Assembly (NCBI GenBank): GCA_003649715.1
Contig: QMSS01000001.1
Coordinates: 1 to 34,903, forward strand
Source: Thermoplasmata archaeon
GTDB lineage: Archaea > Thermoplasmatota > E2 > DHVEG-1
Length of the DNA: 34,903 bases
Direction of reading: 5' to 3'
The notes below the pieces were generated by a model that did not search any database, was not told the origin of the DNA, and saw only the letters and a list, made by a program, of their open reading frames with translations. Below, piece by piece: positions 1 through 8,110 of the stretch. Both the position numbers and the translations under genes were made by a program. The first letter of the stretch is position 1. Each line of letters opens with the position of its first letter.

Positions 1-3000
1 ATGGTTTGAGTAGTGGGTAGTTGTCTTGTGTGTTGTTTGGTATGTTGCGGGGTGTGTCTATTATGCTGTCGCTGCCTGGTATGTTTTGGTTTGGTCCGTG
101 GTAGTTGTCTGGTCCTGTGTGGTCGTCCCAGTAGTTTCCACCAGTGGGGTATCCGTTGTCCCATTGGTTGTCTTGACCATAATCATGTGCGTTTATTGTG
201 TTGTTTATGAAGTTGTTGTGGTATATAGTATTGTTTATGCTCTGTGGTCTAATTAGTATACCTAGACAGTTGTTTATGAGATTGTTGGAGGATATATGTG
301 AGTATGCTGTGGAGTCTAGTACAATTGCACCATTGCCTTCTGCTTGATATGCAACGATGTTATGTATAAGGTTGTTTTTGATGGTGGTATTGTGTGTTCC
401 TTCTGTTGTAAAAACTCCTATTGAAGTATTGTAGATTTCATTGTTGATGATGGATGTGTTTGTAGATGAGGCAACATGTATTCCTGGTATGTCTGCAGTT
501 GAGTCGACGCTGGATATGATGCAGTCTGTTATGGTGACATTAGAAGAATTTTCGACATATGTGGTGGCAGAATTGGTATTCTGTATTGTGAAGCCGCTGA
601 TATTGGCAGAAGCTACATCATGAAAGTATATGGTGGGTGAGTTAGGTGAGGTGGGTTTTAGAATAGTGGTGTTTTTGTTTATTCCGAGTAGGGAGATGTT
701 TTTTCTTATTACAATGTTTTCTTGGTAGAGTCCTGGTGGTGTTATGAGGGTGTGTCCATCTTGTGTATTGGGGTTTTCTATGGCGTCTGTGATGGTGTCG
801 AATAGTTGTTGTGTGTTGTTGTTGAGAACGCCGACGATGATGCTTTTGTTTTTCTCGTTGTCGTAGTAGTATTGTTCAGCAATATTTGGGATGGAGGCAT
901 TTATTTTTATTGTATGGGATCCTGTTTCTGTGGTCCAGAGGAATCCTGTTTTTATTGTGGAGTAGCTTTTGATGAGGGGTATTGTTGTGGAGTTTACTTC
1001 TATGTCGTCTATGTATAGTTTAATGATGATGTTTGTTTCATCATTTAGTCCGTCATTGATGATTATGGTGGTTATGTTGATTGTTTCATTGTTTTTTGTG
1101 TGGTTTAGAGTTTGTATTTCTGTGATTCCTATGTTGTGTTCTGGTATTCCTGGTGGTTTGAGGGTTTGAGCGGGGTCGCCGAATAGGTGAGAGGATTCTA
1201 TCGTATTCATGAGGTGGTTGTACGGGGAGATTAGTGCTGCTGTTTTGTCTCTTGCCCATTCCTGCGCCATACCAAGCTTCCAGAGAGGAAGTCTTCCACT
1301 GGTTACGTTGAACATATATTCCCAGAAATATCCTTGTAATATTGGGTCATCGATGTAGTTCCCTAGCCCGGTATTGTATATACATGCGAATGCTAGTTCA
1401 GTGTCACTGTGGAATAGCATTGAATGAAGCACACCATCATCTGCTCCATCCATATCACCACATTTACAACCCATGTCTAGTAATAGGAATGGTTTTGTGT
1501 TATGATAGTTCTCCTCCCAATCATAAACATCTAGAGATTTCCATGGATTTGCATGTGCGATTCCTGATATGATTGTGCAGTTGTCACTGTTGATGGCGTT
1601 GCGTAGACCTGTGATGGCTTCGTTTAGTGTGCCGCCTTGCCAGCCGTCGCCTGTTTCTCCAGCGGTCCATTTAACGGAGAGGTTGAAGGCTCGTTCTGGA
1701 TGGTTGTTGTTCCATTGTTCGAATTTTTCAACAGCGCATTGGTCTATGATGTCGTGGCTGAGGCTTTGGCCGGCGTAGAATCCAGTGTTTTCGAGGTAGT
1801 CAGAGTCTGTGTTGTCGGCATAGTAGAAGCTTTTTGTCAGCCAGTTTGAGATATCTGCTGGTTCGTCGCATGGTATGCTTCCGCTGTACATTTCTGAGAA
1901 GTAATCGAAGTCGTTGTCTTCGCCCCATTCGTTGTCGTGGTCGCCGTTGAATGTTCCATCAAGATGTGTCCAATAGATATCTGTCTCCAAGGATCCGCTA
2001 AATGATGACGTCATTTTTCTTCTTTCGATTTTGCTTTCTGGGTTGTAGTCATCGTTGTCCCCTGCGATTAGTATGTATTCTGTTTCCCAGTCTGTGTATG
2101 CATCGCGGCAGAATTCGCGTATTTTGGCGGGTGTGTCGTTGAAGAGTGGGTCGGGGTTCCAGTAGTCGGGGCATGCTAGTATGTCTTCTATTTTGATTTT
2201 GGTGGCGGTGAGTCCTTGTTGTTCTTTTTTGTTTATGAGGTCTTCCCAGGTGTGGTTTGTGTTTGTGAGGTTGTAGAGTGTTTCTCTGACTAGTATTATG
2301 TAGTTGTATCCTTTTCCGTTGTTGTCGTTGGGGTTGCATAGTCCTCCTGGGTAGGTTGATTTTTTTTGGTTTTGGTAGTATTTTGTCATTTCTGGGTTTT
2401 TTACTAGTGTTTCTACCCATTTTTTGTCGTTGGTTTTGTTTGGTCTTAGGTAGGGGTTGGTTTTGTTTGTTGTTTGGAGTTGTATGTTTATTTGTATTTT
2501 TTTGTGGTAGAGTAGTTGTGCTTTTTTTGGGTTGTAGTCGATTGGTAGTATGTGTAGTAGTAGTATGGTGTATCCGTGGCTGTATTGTATGCCTTGGTTT
2601 TCTATTGTTTTGTTTAGTATTGGTTTGTTGAGATTGTATGTTTGTTGGTTTATTGTTTGTGTTGGTGTTTGGTTGGTTGGTGTGGGTGGTGGTATGGGTT
2701 GTATTGGTTTTTCTTTTAGGTTTATTCCTTGTTGTGTTGTGTTGATTGTTATGGTTTGTGTTTTTGTGGTGATTTTGGTTGTTGTTGTTTTTGGTGGTAG
2801 TAGTATGGGGTATGGTATAGCTGGTAGGTTGGGTGTTCCGGGTTTTCCGGTGGGGTGGGATCCTGGTATTTTTATTGTGGTGTATGTTTTGTTTTTTTGT
2901 TTTGTTTCTTGTAGTTGTGGTTTTGGTGGGTGTATGGTGATTTGTATTTGTTGTGTTTTTGGGTTGTATGTTATGGTGTTTTTTGTTGTGTTTTTTTGTT

Positions 3001-3289
3001 GTGTGTTGTTGTGTGTTGTTTCTTTTTGTGTGGGTTTTTTTTCGAGGTAGGTTTTGGTTGGGTTTGTGGTATTTGTGTTTGTAGTTTTTGGTGGGTCAAG
3101 TTTTTTTTTGGGATAGGTTGTATCTGGGGTTTGTTGTGTTGTTGTGGTGGTTTTTTGTTTTTTTGTTTGTGTTGGTGGTGTGGCTGTTGTGGTTGTTGGT
3201 GTAGTTGTTAGGGTTGTGGTTATTAGGATTAGTGTTATGGTTAGTGTTATTATTGTTGTTTTTTTGTTTTTTGTTTTGTTTTGTTTCAT
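1..3289 (-). CDS. Secreted C25 (gingipain-type) cysteine peptidase with CARDB-like and NosD-like beta-helix domains, partial
   Basis: This frame stays open from the ATG at 3289 to the left edge, giving 1096 residues with the C-terminus missing. The N-terminus is lysine-rich and then hydrophobic (TIITLTITLILITTL), a likely Sec signal, followed by a long Thr/Pro/Asn/Gln/Lys-rich stretch. The propeptide motif PGTPNLP is present. The C25 fold follows: EYILIAGDNDD, then a likely catalytic His in GIAHANPW (H579) and Cys in DMGCKCGD (C608). A domain starting near residue 713 resembles CARDB or a similar Ig-like fold. From about residue 825 a right-handed beta-helix is announced by PPGLYQENIVI and ends with the NosD-type signature GNYWDDHTGPDNYHG and DTPRNIPNNTQDNYPLL. 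The family cleaves proteins outside the cell. The helix probably binds polysaccharide or a surface. The family call is firm; the substrate is unknown. Confidence 0.88.
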   Translation of the reverse strand, partial: MKQNKTKNKKTTIITLTITLILITTTLTTTPTTTTATPPTQTKKQKTTTTTQQTPDTTYPKKKLDPPKTTNTNTTNPTKTYLEKKPTQKETTHNNTQQKNTTKNTITYNPKTQQIQITIHPPKPQLQETKQKNKTYTTIKIPGSHPTGKPGTPNLPAIPYPILLPPKTTTTKITTKTQTITINTTQQGINLKEKPIQPIPPPTPTNQTPTQTINQQTYNLNKPILNKTIENQGIQYSHGYTILLLHILPIDYNPKKAQLLYHKKIQINIQLQTTNKTNPYLRPNKTNDKKWVETLVKNPEMTKYYQNQKKSTYPGGLCNPNDNNGKGYNYIILVRETLYNLTNTNHTWEDLINKKEQQGLTATKIKIEDILACPDYWNPDPLFNDTPAKIREFCRDAYTDWETEYILIAGDNDDYNPESKIERRKMTSSFSGSLETDIYWTHLDGTFNGDHDNEWGEDNDFDYFSEMYSGSIPCDEPADISNWLTKSFYYADNTDSDYLENTGFYAGQSLSHDIIDQCAVEKFEQWNNNHPERAFNLSVKWTAGETGDGWQGGTLNEAITGLRNAINSDNCTIISGIAHANPWKSLDVYDWEENYHNTKPFLLLDMGCKCGDMDGADDGVLHSMLFHSDTELAFACIYNTGLGNYIDDPILQGYFWEYMFNVTSGRLPLWKLGMAQEWARDKTAALISPYNHLMNTIESSHLFGDPAQTLKPPGIPEHNIGITEIQTLNHTKNNETINITTIIINDGLNDETNIIIKLYIDDIEVNSTTIPLIKSYSTIKTGFLWTTETGSHTIKINASIPNIAEQYYYDNEKNKSIIVGVLNNNTQQLFDTITDAIENPNTQDGHTLITPPGLYQENIVIRKNISLLGINKNTTILKPTSPNSPTIYFHDVASANISGFTIQNTNSATTYVENSSNVTITDCIISSVDSTADIPGIHVASSTNTSIINNEIYNTSIGVFTTEGTHNTTIKNNLIHNIVAYQAEGNGAIVLDSTAYSHISSNNLINNCLGILIRPQSINNTIYHNNFINNTINAHDYGQDNQWDNGYPTGGNYWDDHTGPDNYHGPNQNIPGSDSIIDTPRNIPNNTQDNYPLLKP

Positions 3290-3731
3290 GTTGTTTGTTT
3301 TTCCCTCTTCTTCCTTCTTTTTTTTGTTTTGTTTTGTTTTTTTGGTTTTTAAGTGTTGTTTGACATTTCTTACCCAAAATAAAAAATGCAGTGTAAAAAA
3401 AAGAGGTGTAGAACACCATATCCTTTTGTCTATAGTTTATACCTAAAAAAGCGAATAACAACAGATTTTTCCTATACAAAGAGTCTCTTACTAAAATATT
3501 GTCGAACTCAGTTTTTAAGTTAAGATCTATAAGTTCTTCTTCCCAGCAATTGTACAAAGTGATTTCCATACATTATTTGCAATTTATCTCACATGAGTTA
3601 GCTTTATCTATACGTCAAGTTACTCCCCGTATCATCAATACTCTAATAGTGGTTTACTCAACTACATGTTTTATACTAAATATTTATCATAGAAACATAA
3701 TTAAACATCCTATTTATACAAATCAAAAATT
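3290..3731. other. Divergent intergenic region between the C25 peptidase and hisS
   Basis: These 442 bases hold no credible gene. They lie between two divergently transcribed genes and should carry both promoters. A T-rich TATA-like element on the minus strand around 3378-3387 could serve the peptidase, which would then have a leader of about 70-90 bases. The hisS side has its own TATA candidate. Open frames crossing this region run into the two real genes in the wrong frame. Confidence 0.5.
3681..3688 (+). promoter_or_regulatory. Candidate TATA box for hisS
   Basis: TATTTATC lies about 50 bases before the GTG start of hisS and would give a leader of roughly 20 bases. A second TTTATA at 3712-3717 is too close to the start to serve it. 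Prediction by spacing only. Confidence 0.35.
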
Positions 3732-5009
3732 GTGTTCAGAATACCACGTGGAACCAGGGACTTTACTCCAGAAGAAATGGAGAAACGTAGATATGTTGAG
3801 AGGCAGATGAGAACCACCTTCCAGGTGTTTGGATACAGAGAAATACAAACACCTATGTTCGAAACACTAGAGCTTTTTACAGCAAAATCTGGTGACACAA
3901 TTCTTGAGGAGATATACTCCTTCACCGACAAGAGCGGCAGGAAACTCGCCTTACGTCCAGAACTCACTGCTCCTGTGATACGGTTCTATGTTGACAAAAT
4001 GCAGATGAGTCCTAAACCCCTCAAACTTTTTTACTTCGGTAGTTGTTTCAGATATGATCGACCGCAAAGAGGAAGATATAGAGAGTTCAGGCAAGCCGGA
4101 TGTGAACTCATCGGTACCAACACACCAGAGGCCTATGCTGAATTAATCGCATTGGCCTATTTTCTTCTAAAAAATATTGGTCTAAAAAATATAAGGCTAA
4201 ACATCGGAGACCTCGATGTTTTATCCTCAATGCTCCGCACACTAGGCATACCAAAGGATAAACAAAAACAGCTAACTCCCTTGATTGATAAATCACAGTT
4301 CAAAGATCTCACATCCATGTTACACACAATGGGTATCAAGAAGAAAAAAATAGATGAATTTGTGGACATACTACAAACCACAGACACACAAAAGATATTG
4401 GAATTCCTCAATAAAAATACAAGTAGCAAAGCAAAAATAGAGGAGCTAGAAAAAATATTGGACCTGCTGAGAAACTCCTTCGACATAAAAAACTATCATG
4501 TAAACATGAGTATAGTCAGAGGGCTTGACTACTACAAAGGACTAGTCTTTGAGATAGACGCACCAGTATTAGGCGCAGAAAAACAGCTCTGCGGAGGAGG
4601 AGCATATGAACTAATCCCTCTCTTTGGAGGAAAAAACATTCCCACCGCAGGTTTTGCAATAGGATTCGACCGCACAATACTAGCATTAGAAGCAGAAAAA
4701 TTTGTGTTTCCTAAACCAAAGACAGATATATTCATAGTACCAATAAACAATGATATGATGGATATCTCCATAAAAATAGCTCAGAATCTGAGAAAAGAGG
4801 GAATACCGACAGATATAGATCTGCTACGCAGAGATGTACGTAAATCATTGAAATACGCAAATGCTATAAACGCTGAAAAAACTATACTAGTAGGACCTAA
4901 GGATGTAGAAAAAAACTGTGTCACATTAAGAGACATGAGAACAGGAGAGCAGCAAATCATTAAGATAAAAGACATACCCTCCAAAATAAAAACAAAAAAA
5001 CTACAATGA
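3732..5009 (+). CDS. hisS: Histidine--tRNA ligase
   Basis: This class II aminoacyl-tRNA synthetase charges tRNA-His with histidine in the cytoplasm. At 425 residues it is normal length. It opens with IPRGTRDF, the usual HisS N-terminus, which fixes the GTG start at 3732. The LRPELT segment is at 74-79. Motif 2 is around 101-120 (FYFGSCFRYDRPQRGRYREF). The histidine-specific motif IVRGLDYYKG and motif 3 (AGFAIGFDR) follow. The last 90 residues or so form the anticodon-binding alpha/beta domain (TDIFIVPI, ILVGPKDV). It stands at the head of a plus-strand run with nob1 49 bases downstream. Identity is secure. Confidence 0.96.
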   Translation: MFRIPRGTRDFTPEEMEKRRYVERQMRTTFQVFGYREIQTPMFETLELFTAKSGDTILEEIYSFTDKSGRKLALRPELTAPVIRFYVDKMQMSPKPLKLFYFGSCFRYDRPQRGRYREFRQAGCELIGTNTPEAYAELIALAYFLLKNIGLKNIRLNIGDLDVLSSMLRTLGIPKDKQKQLTPLIDKSQFKDLTSMLHTMGIKKKKIDEFVDILQTTDTQKILEFLNKNTSSKAKIEELEKILDLLRNSFDIKNYHVNMSIVRGLDYYKGLVFEIDAPVLGAEKQLCGGGAYELIPLFGGKNIPTAGFAIGFDRTILALEAEKFVFPKPKTDIFIVPINNDMMDISIKIAQNLRKEGIPTDIDLLRRDVRKSLKYANAINAEKTILVGPKDVEKNCVTLRDMRTGEQQIIKIKDIPSKIKTKKLQ

Positions 5010-5019
5010 AAAAAATAAA

Positions 5020-5031
5020 TTTTTTTGTTTT
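5020..5031 (+). terminator. T-tract terminator after hisS
   Basis: A run of seven T, a G and four more T lies 10 bases after the hisS stop codon. Archaeal RNA polymerase commonly terminates on such U-tracts without a strong hairpin. The nob1 start is only 28 bases further, so readthrough is also possible. Confidence 0.4.
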
Positions 5032-5058
5032 GCCATCATCCAGCAAAGGAAGAAGTAT

Positions 5059-5601
5059 ATGAACAAAAAAATCAAGGTTTTTATAATAGATACCTCCATA
5101 GTTCTCTCAGGAAAACCACTTAATATACAGGACGCTGAGCTGGTAACAACACCAGGTGTTGCCTCGGAACTAAGACCTGGTGGAAAATACTATCAGATAT
5201 TCCAGTTTTTACTAGAAAAAGGATTAACAATTATGTCTCCATCAAAAAAATCACTTAAAAAGGTAAACGAGGTGTCTGATCAGACTGGTGACACAGCTCG
5301 TCTCTCAAATACAGATCGTGAGATACTAGCATTAGCACTGGATCTAAATTTAGAGAAAAAAAAGGATGTGATTATCTTAACAGATGATTATTCTATACAA
5401 AATGTTGCACATGCTCTAAAGATAAGATTTCAAAGTTTTGCGCAGCAGGGTATAACAAAAAAGTTTAAATGGAGCTATCTATGTCCAGGATGCGGAAAAA
5501 GATTTAAAAAACATATAAAAAACTGTCCTATCTGCGGAGCATCAACTAGGATCATAATACGTCATAAAAAGGATATTACAGAGAATATTAGTGATGATTA
5601 A
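5059..5601 (+). CDS. nob1: Nob1-type PIN-domain rRNA endonuclease with zinc ribbon
   Basis: Nob1 makes the final cut at the 3' end of small-subunit rRNA during ribosome maturation. The 180-residue protein has an N-terminal PIN domain whose acidic metal ligands can be placed: D11 (FIIDTS), E37 (VASELRPGG), D86 (NTDREIL) and D109/D110 (LTDDYS). A C-terminal zinc ribbon carries C142-x2-C145 (CPGC) and C156-x2-C159 (CPIC). PIN plus zinc ribbon at this length is the archaeal Nob1 architecture rather than a VapC toxin. A purine-rich GGAAGAAG precedes the ATG. The next gene, signal peptidase, begins at its stop codon. Confidence 0.92.
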   Translation: MNKKIKVFIIDTSIVLSGKPLNIQDAELVTTPGVASELRPGGKYYQIFQFLLEKGLTIMSPSKKSLKKVNEVSDQTGDTARLSNTDREILALALDLNLEKKKDVIILTDDYSIQNVAHALKIRFQSFAQQGITKKFKWSYLCPGCGKRFKKHIKNCPICGASTRIIIRHKKDITENISDD

Positions 5602-5602
5602 G

Positions 5603-6427
5603 ATGAGCTTTAGAGAAAAATTTTTGCAGTTTTGGAGAAGTGAAGATGAGAAAATAGCGTTGATAAGGGATATTCTTGTTGCAGTCACAGCAGTACTTGT
5701 AGTATTACTTCTACTATGGACATATACTGGTCAATGGTTTGCTGCACCAATGGTTGCCATTGAATCAGGTAGTATGCAACATCCTAACGAGCCCTTTGGG
5801 AGATATGGAACCATAGATGCTGGTGACATGGTGCTAGTCAAAAAAGTCTACAACCGTAATGATATAATCACACATGGCGGTGATTTCGGGGGAGCTAAAG
5901 CAGAAGATGGATTGAAAACATATGGGGACTATGGGGATGTCATTATATACAGAAGGATGGGTAGATATGATGAGGATCAGATAATACATAGAGCCATGTG
6001 CTGGGTTGATGTCGAGATTGTTGATGGCAAAAAATTGTTTACAATAGAAGAATATGGTATCTATAGAGAAAGAACAATAACTATACCTGAGTTGAAAATA
6101 AACGGGCTCATACCAGATTGGTCACACTCAGGTTTCCTTACAAAGGGTGACAACAACGAGTATATAGATCAAGATCCAAGAGCGCAGATCTGCAAAGAGC
6201 CAGTGAAACTAAGCTGGATATCAGGAAAAGCAAGATTTGAGATACCATGGATAGGAACAATAAACCTGTTTTTTGACGATCTCATACATGGCAGCAACAA
6301 TGTAGGTAATGTGCCATCAGACTGCCTGATATGCCTTGGGATAGTGATAGCCACAATGATATCCATACCCGTAGTATTAGATCTATATGATTATCTCAAG
6401 CAAAACAAGAGACAACGGCAAATGTGA
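5603..6427 (+). CDS. Signal peptidase I, archaeal S26B type
   Basis: This membrane serine protease removes signal peptides from proteins exported through Sec. After a short cytoplasmic N-terminus comes one transmembrane helix (about residues 22-40). The catalytic Ser is in ESGSMQ (S57), and a His replaces the bacterial Lys (IIHRAM, H129), the S26B Ser-His arrangement. A second hydrophobic helix near the C-terminus (CLICLGIVIATMISIPVVL) suggests both ends are anchored. Starts at GTG 5591 or ATG 5594 are possible. I chose ATG 5603 because GTGAT, the middle of the archaeal ribosome-binding consensus, lies 7 bases before it. It would process the two secreted peptidases in this window. Confidence 0.92.
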   Translation: MSFREKFLQFWRSEDEKIALIRDILVAVTAVLVVLLLLWTYTGQWFAAPMVAIESGSMQHPNEPFGRYGTIDAGDMVLVKKVYNRNDIITHGGDFGGAKAEDGLKTYGDYGDVIIYRRMGRYDEDQIIHRAMCWVDVEIVDGKKLFTIEEYGIYRERTITIPELKINGLIPDWSHSGFLTKGDNNEYIDQDPRAQICKEPVKLSWISGKARFEIPWIGTINLFFDDLIHGSNNVGNVPSDCLICLGIVIATMISIPVVLDLYDYLKQNKRQRQM

Positions 6428-6447
6428 AAAGAATTGTATCATCATCT

Positions 6448-6454
6448 AAAAAAA
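6448..6454 (-). terminator. T-tract after queC (convergent gap)
   Basis: On the minus strand seven consecutive T lie about 45 bases after the queC stop, in the 71-base gap between the convergent signal peptidase and queC genes. A shorter T5 at 6465-6469 faces the plus strand. Together they fit a bidirectional terminator region. Confidence 0.3.
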
Positions 6455-6498
6455 CACCTTCCACTTTTTATCCAATTCAAACCTGTTTACAAAAAATT

Positions 6499-7206
6499 TT
6501 ATTTTTTATACCAGTCAGGATAATACTCGTATTTTATAGGATCATCTACACCAGCTTCCTTGAACCCTTTTAATCTAATTATGCATGAATCGCATCTGCC
6601 ACAGGCTTTTTCCCCACCTTTATAACAGGACCATGTTTTCTCTAATGGTGCACCTAATCTAATTCCACTCTTGATGATATCTGCCTTTGTCATATACAAA
6701 AGGGGTGCTTCTATTCTGATGGGTCTTCCCTCTACTCCTCTCCGTGTTGCTAGATCAGCCATAGACTGATATGCCCTTATGTATTCAGGTCTACAGTCTG
6801 GATAGCCTGAATAGTCTATTGCATTAGCACCAATAAATATGGCATCTGCATCTATAGACTCAGCATAGGCCAATGCTATTGATAGAAAAACTGTGTTCCG
6901 CGCAGGAACATATGTAGATGGAATACCTTCACTGCTGATATCCTTCATTTCACGGTTTTTCGGCATGACAAGTGATCTGTCGAGAAGCGATGACCCTCCA
7001 AATAGCTGCAGATTTATATCAAATATGATATGTCTTTTTGTTTCTGCTGCTTCTGCAATCTTTTTTGCACTATCAAGCTCTCTGTCATGAAGCTGCCCAT
7101 AGTTAAATGACAGGGCATATATCTGATATCCTTTTTCTAATGCAATAAATGTAGCAACACATGAATCGATACCTCCAGATATGAGACAGATGGCTTTATG
7201 TTTCAT
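6499..7206 (-). CDS. queC: 7-cyano-7-deazaguanine (preQ0) synthase QueC
   Basis: QueC converts 7-carboxy-7-deazaguanine to preQ0 using ATP and ammonia; in archaea preQ0 feeds archaeosine at tRNA position 15. The 235-residue protein begins with the PP-loop ATP-binding motif SGGIDS and carries NTVFLSIALAYAE. It ends with the QueC zinc site: a Cys in SCYKGG and three in ACGRCDSC. Its ATG lies inside the 3' end of queD (11-base overlap), so the two are probably translationally coupled. It is last in the nadA-iscS-iscU-queD-queC run. The radical SAM partner QueE and the GTP cyclohydrolase are not in this window. Confidence 0.95.
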   Translation of the reverse strand: MKHKAICLISGGIDSCVATFIALEKGYQIYALSFNYGQLHDRELDSAKKIAEAAETKRHIIFDINLQLFGGSSLLDRSLVMPKNREMKDISSEGIPSTYVPARNTVFLSIALAYAESIDADAIFIGANAIDYSGYPDCRPEYIRAYQSMADLATRRGVEGRPIRIEAPLLYMTKADIIKSGIRLGAPLEKTWSCYKGGEKACGRCDSCIIRLKGFKEAGVDDPIKYEYYPDWYKK

Positions 7207-7693
7207 GTTCCTGGTCTAACATTTTTTCTATTCCTGCTCCCTGTCCAACTCCCTCATCTATGCATATCTCGATCTTCTTAATATTTTCTGCTAACCTAAT
7301 TTTTTCTATCAGCCTGTTCAGCACATGTTCTGCAAGGTTTTCCGCAGTGGTGAAGCTGAAAGGGATCAGAACGCAGTCCTCTAATGGAAGTACATACTTC
7401 TTGTTGTTGGCTGATATCTCTACTTTTTTTTCTTTTATTAGGATCGTAACAGCATTGTTTTTCTCCGGAATCAGGGTTTTGTGGTCGAGTTCCTCAGCGA
7501 TTTCCCTCAACAATTTTTTTATCGTAGAAAAATCAAGTATGATATCATCCTTATTTTTTTCTCCATATATCTTAGCGTGGATTGCATAGGTATGGCCATG
7601 TAGCTGTCCACATTTTTTATGACCTGTTATGAGATGCGATGCTGAGAAGCATATACTGTTTTTCCATCCATCAATCTCCACATGAGAGGTCAT
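7196..7693 (-). CDS. queD: 6-carboxytetrahydropterin synthase QueD (6-PTPS family)
   Basis: This enzyme makes 6-carboxy-5,6,7,8-tetrahydropterin from dihydroneopterin triphosphate, an early step toward preQ0. The 165-residue protein has the zinc triad H20 (FSASH), H32 and H34 (LHGHTY). C28, just before LHGH, is the catalytic Cys position of QueD. A central insert of about 25 residues (KEKKVEISANNKKYVLP) makes it longer than the typical 120-140 residues. The C-terminal ICIDEGVGQGAGIE holds the conserved Glu. Genes iscU and queC abut it. A 6-pyruvoyl-type pterin synthase is a less likely alternative, because queC follows directly. Confidence 0.9.
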   Translation of the reverse strand: MTSHVEIDGWKNSICFSASHLITGHKKCGQLHGHTYAIHAKIYGEKNKDDIILDFSTIKKLLREIAEELDHKTLIPEKNNAVTILIKEKKVEISANNKKYVLPLEDCVLIPFSFTTAENLAEHVLNRLIEKIRLAENIKKIEICIDEGVGQGAGIEKMLDQEHET

Positions 7694-7700
7694 AGCTCTG

Positions 7701-8087
7701 TCACTTTTCTCTCTCTTTTTTTTGTAGGTAATTTTTTATTGCCTTGTGTAGAGCATCTGCAGCGAGGTTGGAACAATGCATTTTTATGGATGGTAAGCCG
7801 TTGAGTTCATTGGCGACATCATCACGTGTTATTTTGAGTGCTTCATCTAATGTTTTGCCTTTGGCGAGTTCTGTGATCATGCTGCTTGTGGCTATAGCGG
7901 CTGCGCATCCGAATGTTTGAAATTTTATGTCATGTATTTTGTTGTCTTTTATTTTTATGTAGATTGTCATTAGATCTCCGCATACAGGGTTTCCCACTGT
8001 TCCTACTGCATCAGCATCTTCTATTTTTCCCATGTTCTTTGGTTTTCTGAAGTGTTCCATGACTTTTTCACTGTACATACCTGTCAT
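7701..8087 (-). CDS. iscU: Iron-sulfur cluster scaffold protein IscU/NifU-N type
   Basis: IscU is the scaffold on which a [2Fe-2S] cluster is built from cysteine-derived sulfur before transfer to client proteins. The 128-residue protein has all three cluster cysteines: C36 (NPVCGD, with the conserved Asp), C61 (TFGCAAA) and C105 (IKMHCSNLA). The LPPVK chaperone-binding motif of bacterial IscU is represented here by LPSIK. The more usual start would be the ATG three codons downstream (MYSEKVMEHF). It follows iscS by 23 bases and precedes queD by 7, so the desulfurase and scaffold are co-expressed. Confidence 0.94.
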   Translation of the reverse strand: MTGMYSEKVMEHFRKPKNMGKIEDADAVGTVGNPVCGDLMTIYIKIKDNKIHDIKFQTFGCAAAIATSSMITELAKGKTLDEALKITRDDVANELNGLPSIKMHCSNLAADALHKAIKNYLQKKEREK

Positions 8088-8110
8088 AAGTAAATTTCAT
8101 ACCCCCTTTT

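Noticed and set aside
2049..2420. Minus-strand frame rich in Arg, His, Thr and Gln
   Set aside because: It is in another frame from the peptidase, which reads through the same bases with recognisable motifs (ILIAGDNDD).
2356..3211. Several overlapping plus-strand open frames rich in Val, Cys, Phe and Gly
   Set aside because: They arise because the plus strand is nearly free of A and therefore of stop codons. The minus strand carries a clear C25 peptidase with catalytic motifs across the same bases.
3096..3569. Minus-strand frame of 157 residues starting upstream of the peptidase
   Set aside because: Two thirds of it is low-complexity Asn/Lys/Thr overlapping the peptidase signal peptide out of frame. 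The remainder lies in the promoter gap without homology.
3499..3810. Plus-strand frame before hisS
   Set aside because: It overlaps the conserved N-terminus of hisS in another frame and has no recognisable features.
5059..5601. PIN-domain protein as a VapC toxin
   Set aside because: The C-terminal zinc ribbon, the length and the absence of an antitoxin gene fit Nob1.
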